64,000 nucleotides of DNA from Tenggerimyces sp963762635. GTDB lineage: Bacteria > Actinomycetota > Actinomycetes > Propionibacteriales > Actinopolymorphaceae. The notes under the pieces are model-generated. The model was not told the DNA's origin, made no database searches, and saw nothing but the letters and a program-made list of their open reading frames with translations. Below are positions 58,499 to 64,000 of the stretch, piece after piece (position 1 is the first letter of the stretch; each line of letters opens with the position of its first letter). The DNA lies in NCBI GenBank assembly GCA_963762635.1, contig CAVXLQ010000003.1, positions 434,001 through 498,000 of the forward strand, given 5' to 3'. The position numbers and the translations under genes were made by a program.

Positions 58499-59254
58499 AT
58501 GGACCGCGCAAGCGGAGTGGTGGCGTCGTACGAGGAGCTCAGCGAGCGGCTCGGGCTCACGCTCGACGGCGCGCTGCTCGAACGTGCCCTGACGCATCGT
58601 TCGTACGCCTATGAGAACGGTGGGCTGCCCACCAACGAGCGCCTGGAGTTCCTCGGCGACTCCGTTCTCGGGCTGGTCGTGACCGACGCGCTCTTCCGCA
58701 CTCACCCAGACCTGTCCGAGGGCCAGCTCGCGAAGCTGCGCGCCGCGGTCGTCAACATGCGCGCTCTCGCCGAGGTCGCCCGCGGCCTCGACCTGGGCAT
58801 CTACCTCCGCCTCGGCAGGGGCGAGGAGGCCACCGGCGGCCGCGACAAGTCCTCGATCCTCGGCGACGCGGTCGAGGCGCTGATCGGCGCCGTCTACCTC
58901 GCCGGCGGATTCCCCACCGCGGGGGAGTTCGTGCACCGGCTGTTCGACCCGCTGCTCGAGGCCTCCGCCCGGCTCGGCGCCGGCCTGGACTGGAAGACCA
59001 GCCTCCAGGAGCTCACCGCGCGTTCGTCGCTCGGCGTTCCGGAGTACTCGGTCGAAGAAGAGGGCCCGGACCACGAGAAGATCTTCACCGCGCACGTCAT
59101 CGTCGGCGGCACCGCGTACGGCGAGGGCAAGGGTCGCAGCAAGAAGGAGGCCGAGCAGCAGGCGGCCGAGGCGGCCTGGACCGCGATCCACGCGATGCTC
59201 GGCGAGGCGGAGGACGCCTCGGCGTCCGCGCTGGTAGAAGCCCAAGACGACTGA
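58499..59254 (+). CDS. rnc: Ribonuclease III
   Basis: A 251-residue double-strand-specific RNase for rRNA and mRNA processing. NERLEFLGDSVLGL (46-59) contains catalytic Glu50 and Asp54; SILGDAVEALIGAVYLAGG holds the second acid pair. The double-stranded RNA-binding domain is C-terminal (DWKTSLQELTARSSLG to KGRSKKEAEQQAAEAAW). The ATG at 58499 follows GAGG and lies 8 nt after rpmF. mutM starts 36 nt downstream. Confidence 0.96.
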   Translation: MDRASGVVASYEELSERLGLTLDGALLERALTHRSYAYENGGLPTNERLEFLGDSVLGLVVTDALFRTHPDLSEGQLAKLRAAVVNMRALAEVARGLDLGIYLRLGRGEEATGGRDKSSILGDAVEALIGAVYLAGGFPTAGEFVHRLFDPLLEASARLGAGLDWKTSLQELTARSSLGVPEYSVEEEGPDHEKIFTAHVIVGGTAYGEGKGRSKKEAEQQAAEAAWTAIHAMLGEAEDASASALVEAQDD

Positions 59255-59290
59255 CAGAAGCTGTCAGTAGACCCGATTTAGGCTGGCGGT

Positions 59291-60145
59291 ATGCCCGAGC
59301 TACCTGAGGTCGAGGTCGTCCGTCGCGGGCTGGAGAAGTTCGCCGTCGGACACCGCATCGACGCCGTCGACGTACGGCACGCGCGTCCCGTCCGGCGGCA
59401 CCTCGCCGGCCCGACCGACTTCGCCGACCGGCTCGCCGGCCGCCGGATCGAGGCCGCCAAGCGGCGCGGCAAGTACCTCTGGCTGCCGCTCGACTCCGGC
59501 GACGCCCTGCTCGGCCACCTGGGCATGAGCGGGCAGTTCCTCGTCCGCCCCAGCGGCGCCCCTGACGAGCTTCACCTGCGCGTTCGCCTCCAGCTGGAGG
59601 ACAGCGACTACGAGCTCCGCTTCGTCGACCAGCGCATGTTCGGCGGCCTGTCGATCAGCGACGGCGGCGCCGACGTACCACCGGAGATCGCGCACATCGG
59701 CCTGGACCCGTTGGACCCGGAGTTCGACACCGAGGCGTTCCGCAAGAACCTCAAACGCCGCAAGACCGGTGTCAAGCGCGCCTTGCTTGATCAGAACCTG
59801 ATCTCCGGCGTCGGCAACATCTACGCCGACGAGGCGCTCTGGGACGCCAAGCTGCACTACGCGCGGCCGACCGAGACGCTGCGAAAGCCCGAGGTGGAAC
59901 GGCTGTTGGCCGCTGTTCGCGAGGTCATGATCGCGGCGCTCGACGCGGGCGGCACGTCGTTCGACTCGCTGTACGTCAACGTCAACGGGGAAAGCGGCTA
60001 CTTCGACAGGTCGCTGCACGTGTACGGACGCGAGCACCAGCCCTGTGATCGTTGCGGGTCGCCGATCCGCCGCGATCCGTTCATGAACCGTTCGTCGTAC
60101 TCGTGCCCGAAGTGCCAGCCGCGACCGCGACGGGCCCGTTGGTGA
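59291..60145 (+). CDS. mutM: Formamidopyrimidine-DNA glycosylase
   Basis: A 284-residue bifunctional DNA glycosylase removing 8-oxoguanine. The catalytic N-terminus is PELPEVE with Pro2 as nucleophile and Glu3; HLGMSGQFLV contains the conserved lysine-loop region, and NLISGVGNIYADEALW is the helix-two-turn-helix. A C-terminal zinc finger (CDRCGSPIRRDPFMNRSSYS, then CPKC) is complete. Its TGA overlaps the GTG of the acyltransferase gene (GTGA). Confidence 0.96.
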   Translation: MPELPEVEVVRRGLEKFAVGHRIDAVDVRHARPVRRHLAGPTDFADRLAGRRIEAAKRRGKYLWLPLDSGDALLGHLGMSGQFLVRPSGAPDELHLRVRLQLEDSDYELRFVDQRMFGGLSISDGGADVPPEIAHIGLDPLDPEFDTEAFRKNLKRRKTGVKRALLDQNLISGVGNIYADEALWDAKLHYARPTETLRKPEVERLLAAVREVMIAALDAGGTSFDSLYVNVNGESGYFDRSLHVYGREHQPCDRCGSPIRRDPFMNRSSYSCPKCQPRPRRARW

Positions 60146-61059
60146 GACTCCCCAGCGTCGACGAGGCGCGGGAAATCCTCACAGAGCTTGGAGTTGCGGA
60201 GATCGACCGCGACGAGCTGCTCGCCGCGGGCCCGCCCACCACCGACCCGAAGCTGACCGAGCTCCTGCATCGTTGCCACCGGGAGCTGGTCGACGGCATC
60301 GGCGGCCTGGGCACGATTCGCGGTTGGCCCAAGCTTGCGGGAAACACCCCACTGGAGAGGTATTTCTACGTCTGGGTGCTGCTGTCCGCGATCCCCGCGT
60401 TGCGCGAATTCCATGCCAGGCATGGGATCTGCGAGGACGACACCAGATTGGTGCTTTCGGAGCTTGGTGAGCAACTGACGAATCGGCGGTCCACTATGGG
60501 GGAGGGTGGGCTCGCGGCGTACGAGTGGATGACCGTGCATTTCCGCGGCGCGCTCTATCGGGTGGGCCGATTGCTGTACGAACGGCAGAGAATCTGGTTC
60601 GACTCGCATGTGGCGAAGGACACATCTCCGAGCAAGGGCGACTGGGCGCTGGGCATTCACATTCCGCGCGGGCGGCTGACTCCGGAGTCTGTCGACGCGT
60701 CCATCGCGGCTGCCGAATCGTTCTTCGCGCGGCATTTCCCGGAGGAGCCGTACGCGTACGCCACCTGTGTCTCGTGGGTGCTCGACGAGAACCTCGCGGA
60801 CTACCTTTCGGCGCATTCGAACATTGTGCGATTTCAGCGAAGGTTTCACGTGGAACCTTCTATCCCCAACCAGAGTGACGAATCTGTGGATGACGCGGAG
60901 ACCGTGAACGCCGTCTTCCGGCGGCCCTGGCCCGGCATCGAGCAGCTCGACGAGCTGCCTCAGGCCAGCTCGCTGGAGCGCGGAATCGTCGCGCATTTGA
61001 AGACCGGCAAACACTGGCACTATCGCTCCGGCTGGTTCGGCTGGCGATCCGTCAGTTGA
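60142..61059 (+). CDS. Two-domain GNAT-like acyltransferase (NAT_N/GNAT_C type)
   Basis: A 305-residue protein. An N-terminal helical domain (LPSVDEAREILTELGVAEID, RYFYVWVLLSAIPALREFHARHG) is followed by a GNAT-like C-terminal part (GDWALGIHIPRGRLTPESVD, ARHFPEEPYAYATCVSWVLD). This pairing is the NAT_N/GNAT_C family, for which acyl transfer is predicted but no substrate known. The GTG at 60142 overlaps the mutM stop, so it is co-translated with mutM. The codon usage at the 3' half is less GC-rich than in mutM. Confidence 0.75.
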   Translation: MRLPSVDEAREILTELGVAEIDRDELLAAGPPTTDPKLTELLHRCHRELVDGIGGLGTIRGWPKLAGNTPLERYFYVWVLLSAIPALREFHARHGICEDDTRLVLSELGEQLTNRRSTMGEGGLAAYEWMTVHFRGALYRVGRLLYERQRIWFDSHVAKDTSPSKGDWALGIHIPRGRLTPESVDASIAAAESFFARHFPEEPYAYATCVSWVLDENLADYLSAHSNIVRFQRRFHVEPSIPNQSDESVDDAETVNAVFRRPWPGIEQLDELPQASSLERGIVAHLKTGKHWHYRSGWFGWRSVS

Positions 61060-61263
61060 TTCGGACATGGCCATTTTCCATGGAAGCCTGGGCTGACCGA
61101 ATCGGCAGAGCTACCGTTCGATTACACTCTGTGTAGGTGTCGTCACCTTGACGGCATCCACGTCTGGTGAGACCCTAGAGAGACCGCCAGCACTCCGCCC
61201 ACATCTGAGTGTTGAATTGCGGCAACTCATCATGTCAGGTCTCTCAATGCGGAGGACCCAGTT

Positions 61264-61464
61264 ATGGCAAAGGCGCTCCTCGGCCACATGGGTGGCCCCG
61301 ACCCCCGTTTGGTCGCCGAGGTGCGGCGGTTGACAAAGCGAGTATCCGACTTGGAGCAGCACCTGATGCGGCTCCAGTCAGAGAACGACTCCCTCAGCGC
61401 CGTTGTGCACGAAGGACATCTGCTCACGATCGACGCACGGGATCACGAGCCGGCGCTTACCTGA
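61264..61464 (+). CDS. Small coiled-coil protein upstream of smc
   Basis: A 66-residue cytosolic protein with one coiled coil (LVAEVRRLTKRVSDLEQHLM) and a short charged tail. Such proteins are conserved in actinobacteria near smc or ftsY; no function is known. The ATG at 61264 follows GGAGGACC. It ends before a strong terminator, so it is expressed separately from smc. Confidence 0.75.
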   Translation: MAKALLGHMGGPDPRLVAEVRRLTKRVSDLEQHLMRLQSENDSLSAVVHEGHLLTIDARDHEPALT

Positions 61465-61525
61465 GAAACAAGGGAGTCCGGGCTCGCGACGAACAGCCCC
61501 GACTCGACGCAGTACAACTGAACCG

Positions 61526-61557
61526 AACGGGACGCCCTGCAGGAGGCGTCCCGTTTT
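61526..61557 (+). terminator. Intrinsic terminator
   Basis: AACGGGACGCC pairs perfectly with GGCGTCCCGTT, with an 8-nt loop, followed by TTCGTTG. It separates the small coiled-coil gene from smc. Confidence 0.88.
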
Positions 61558-61721
61558 CGTTGCCCACATGAACTGTTGACGAACCCCAACGGCGAGCCGG
61601 CGCCATGATCGCGAACCGTTCCAGGTAGGCTTGCCCATCGGTCTTCCCCGCCGCCCGTTGCAGTCCGCTTGTACGCGCTATGCGAGCGCCCGCGGAAGTG
61701 CCCCGTTCGAGGAGTCGCGCT

Positions 61722-64000
61722 TTGTATCTGAAGAGCCTTACGCTCCGGGGGTTCAAGTCGTTCGCCTCGTCGACCACCCTGCATCTCGAGCCCGGAATCA
61801 CCGCTGTCGTCGGCCCGAACGGCTCGGGTAAGAGCAACGTCGTCGACGCCATCGCGTGGGTGATGGGCGAGCAGGGCGCGAAGAGCCTGCGCGGCGGCAA
61901 GATGGAAGACGTCATCTTCGCCGGGACCACCGGTCGCGCGCCGCTCGGCCGCGCCGAGGTCGTGCTCACCATCGACAACGCCGACGGCGCCCTGCCGATC
62001 GACTACGCCGAGGTCACGATCAGCCGGATCATGTTCCGCAACGGCGGCTCGGAGTACTCGATCAACGGCAACACCTGCCGGCTGCTCGACGTTCAGGAAC
62101 TGCTCTCCGACTCCGGCATCGGCCGCGAGATGCACGTGATCGTCGGCCAGGGCCAGCTCGACACGATCCTCCACGCCACGCCTGAGGACCGCCGCGGCTT
62201 CATCGAGGAGGCGGCCGGCGTCCTCAAGCACCGCAAGCGCAAGGAGAAGGCGCTGCGGAAGCTGGACGCGACCGAGGGCAACCTCAACCGGCTGAACGAC
62301 CTGCTCACCGAGATCCGGCGCCAGCTCAAGCCGCTCGGCAAGCAGGCCGAGGCGGCCCGCAGGGCAGCGACGATCCAGGCCGACGTACGCGACGCCCGCC
62401 TGCGCCTGCTCGGGGACGACCTCGTCCAGCTCCGCGGCGAGGTCGCCAAGGAGGTCGCGGACGAGACCGCGCTCCGCGAGCTGCGGACCGAGGTCGAGAA
62501 GGGCCTCACCGAGGCCCAGCGCGAGGAGGCCACGCTCGACGAGGCGCTCCGCGAGGACGCGCCGCGCGTCGCCCGTGCCCAGGAGACCTGGTACCGCCTC
62601 GCGAGCCTCAAGGAACGTCTCCGCGGCACCGCCAGCCTCGCCACCGAGCGCAGCCGGCACCTCGCCGAGGCGCGCGAGGAGGAACGGTCCGGGCGCGACC
62701 CGGACGAGATCGAGGCCGAGGCCGCCCAGGTCCGCTTCGAGGAGGGCACGATCGTCGCGGAGGTCGAGACCTACCGCGAGCTGCTCGACGAGGCCGTCGG
62801 CCAGCGCCAGGCATCCGAGCGCGCCCACCAGGAGGAGGAGCGCCGGATCCAGTCGGTCGTCCGTGCCGCCGCCGACCGCCGCGAGGGCCTCGCCCGGCTC
62901 GCCGGGCAGGTCAGCTCCGTCCGCAGCCGGGTCGAGGCCCGCCAGAACGAGGTCGAACGCCTCGCCGCCGCCCGCGCCGAGGCCGACACCCGCGCCGACA
63001 CCTCCGACCGCGAGTTCACCGCGCTGGAGACCCAGGTCGCAGGTCTGGACGCGGGGGAGAAGGGCCTCGACGCCGAGCACGAGACCGCCCGCCAGGCGCT
63101 CGACGAGGTCGAGCAGCGCCTCACCGCGCTCCGGGACGAGGAGCAGGGCGCCGACCGCGAGCGCGCCGCGCTGGCGGCCCGCAAGGAGGCGCTCGAGCTC
63201 GGTCTGTCCCGCAAGGACGCCGCGAGCGCCCTGCTCGCGGCCAACGAACACGTCTCCGGCCTGCTCGGCTCGGTCGTCGCACTGCTCTCGGTCGAGCCCG
63301 GTTGCGAGACCGCGATCGCCGCGGCTCTCGGCCGGGCCGCCGACGCCGTCGCGGTCGACTCGATCGACACCGCCGTCACCGCTCTGCGGCACCTGCGGAC
63401 GGAGGACCTCGGCCGCGCCGGGCTGCTGCTCGGCGGCGCTCCGGCTGGTCCTGGCGACGACCCGACGAGCTGGCCCGCGCTGCCGTACGGGGCGCGCTAC
63501 GCCGTCGACGCGGTCTCCGCGCCGCCCGAGCTGCTGCCCGCGCTGGTACGGCTGCTGCGCAAGGTCGCGATCGTCGACGACCTCGACGCGGCCCGTTCGC
63601 TCGCCACCTCGCTGCCCGACCTGTCCGCCGTCACCCGCGAGGGCGACGTCCTCGGGGCGCACCTGGCCCACGGCGGCTCGGCCGCGCAGCCGAGCCTCAT
63701 CGAGGTCCAGGCGGCGGTCGACGACGCCGCCTCGCGGCTGGAGGAGGCCTCGCACCGGGCCGAGCGGCTGAAGTTCGAGCGGGCTCGGGCCGAGGAGCGG
63801 CGCAAGGCCTGCGCCGACACGGTCGAGTCGACGCTGACCCGCCTGCACGAGTCCGACGCCCGGCTCGCCGCGGTGGCCGAGCAGCTCGGGCAGTTCGGAT
63901 CGGCGGCCCGTTCAGCGCGTGCCGAGGCCGACCGGCTCGGCAAGGCGATCGACGAGGCACAGCAGGCGAGCGCGCGGGACCAGGAAGGTCTCGCCGAGCT
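61722..64000 (+). CDS. smc: Chromosome segregation protein SMC (partial)
   Basis: The first 759 residues of a condensin ATPase; the gene runs off the right edge. YLKSLTLRGFKSFASSTTLH and Walker A GPNGSGKSN open the head, QLLS-like LLDVQELLSDSGIG and HVIVGQGQLDTIL follow, then a long coiled coil and the hinge at about 63240-63650 (VSGLLGSVVALLSVEPGCE, DDLDAARSLATSLPDL). The second coil has begun at the edge. I chose the TTG at 61722 because GAGGAG lies 7 nt upstream and homologues start YLKSL. SMC loads at parS sites and holds chromosome arms together. Confidence 0.95.
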   Translation, partial: MYLKSLTLRGFKSFASSTTLHLEPGITAVVGPNGSGKSNVVDAIAWVMGEQGAKSLRGGKMEDVIFAGTTGRAPLGRAEVVLTIDNADGALPIDYAEVTISRIMFRNGGSEYSINGNTCRLLDVQELLSDSGIGREMHVIVGQGQLDTILHATPEDRRGFIEEAAGVLKHRKRKEKALRKLDATEGNLNRLNDLLTEIRRQLKPLGKQAEAARRAATIQADVRDARLRLLGDDLVQLRGEVAKEVADETALRELRTEVEKGLTEAQREEATLDEALREDAPRVARAQETWYRLASLKERLRGTASLATERSRHLAEAREEERSGRDPDEIEAEAAQVRFEEGTIVAEVETYRELLDEAVGQRQASERAHQEEERRIQSVVRAAADRREGLARLAGQVSSVRSRVEARQNEVERLAAARAEADTRADTSDREFTALETQVAGLDAGEKGLDAEHETARQALDEVEQRLTALRDEEQGADRERAALAARKEALELGLSRKDAASALLAANEHVSGLLGSVVALLSVEPGCETAIAAALGRAADAVAVDSIDTAVTALRHLRTEDLGRAGLLLGGAPAGPGDDPTSWPALPYGARYAVDAVSAPPELLPALVRLLRKVAIVDDLDAARSLATSLPDLSAVTREGDVLGAHLAHGGSAAQPSLIEVQAAVDDAASRLEEASHRAERLKFERARAEERRKACADTVESTLTRLHESDARLAAVAEQLGQFGSAARSARAEADRLGKAIDEAQQASARDQEGLAE

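Overview
This window comes from a high-GC Actinomycetota chromosome. The evidence is the G/C-rich third codon positions, frequent GTG and TTG starts, many putative leaderless genes, a coenzyme F420 gene (cofC), a DUF3515 lipoprotein, an NdgR-type IclR regulator beside leuCD, and a housekeeping order known from Streptomyces and Mycobacterium: ndgR-leuC-leuD-HU-cofC-plsC-gpsA-ddl-thiL-rpmB-DAK-recG-rsmD-coaD-DUF177-rpmF-rnc-mutM-smc. The many secreted glycan enzymes fit a soil organism. Propionibacteriales (Kribbella or Actinopolymorpha-like) is only a guess.

Region by region. 0-5 kb: a TetR regulator divergent from a DoxX membrane protein, a secreted GH43 enzyme, a YjbR protein and a frameshifted secreted TIG-domain protein. 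5-9.5 kb: citramalate synthase with what looks like a complete peptide-leader attenuator, tRNA-Gln, gltX and an FAH-family hydrolase. 9.5-14.1 kb: a conserved actinobacterial protein, a CYTH protein, and a beta-lactamase locus in which a Tat-exported class A enzyme is divergent from a LysR regulator that is translationally coupled to a second serine-hydrolase-fold protein (like blaA/blaB of Streptomyces cacaoi). A tandem array of 73-bp repeats lies against tRNA-Glu. 14.3-26 kb: a DUF4185 Tat protein, a GNAT, selD, two large STAND regulators flanking a glycosidase-like protein and an unknown protein, a DUF2306 membrane protein and a CsbD protein.

26-32.6 kb: a carboxylate-amine ligase whose 5' end has been tandemly amplified into three truncated copies, then ndgR/leuCD with a candidate operator, a methyltransferase and an HU protein with a Lys/Ala-rich tail. 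32.6-40.4 kb: cofC, plsC-gpsA, a PLP enzyme and ddl that are both interrupted by clustered single-base indels, a 0.9-kb non-coding block of large GATC-rich palindromes, then DUF3515, an AsnC-like protein and thiL. 40.4-47.6 kb is an accessory cassette between thiL and rpmB. It holds a secreted protein, a Rossmann/FAD-like protein and a zinc-ribbon/degenerate-FHA protein in one apparent operon, convergent with a GH20 hexosaminidase fused to a PLL-type seven-bladed propeller. 47.6-64 kb returns to the conserved core (rpmB to smc), interrupted at 51.8-55.1 kb by a MetE-like protein, a large 58-nt-armed palindrome and an HAD/FAD-oxidase pair.

Best candidates for something undescribed: the secreted/FAD/FHA operon, the 220-bp ligase amplification, the 58-nt-armed palindrome and the two other repeat families, and the cimA leader. 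Several frameshifts, especially ten in 35.7-37.7 kb, could be sequence errors and need checking against reads.
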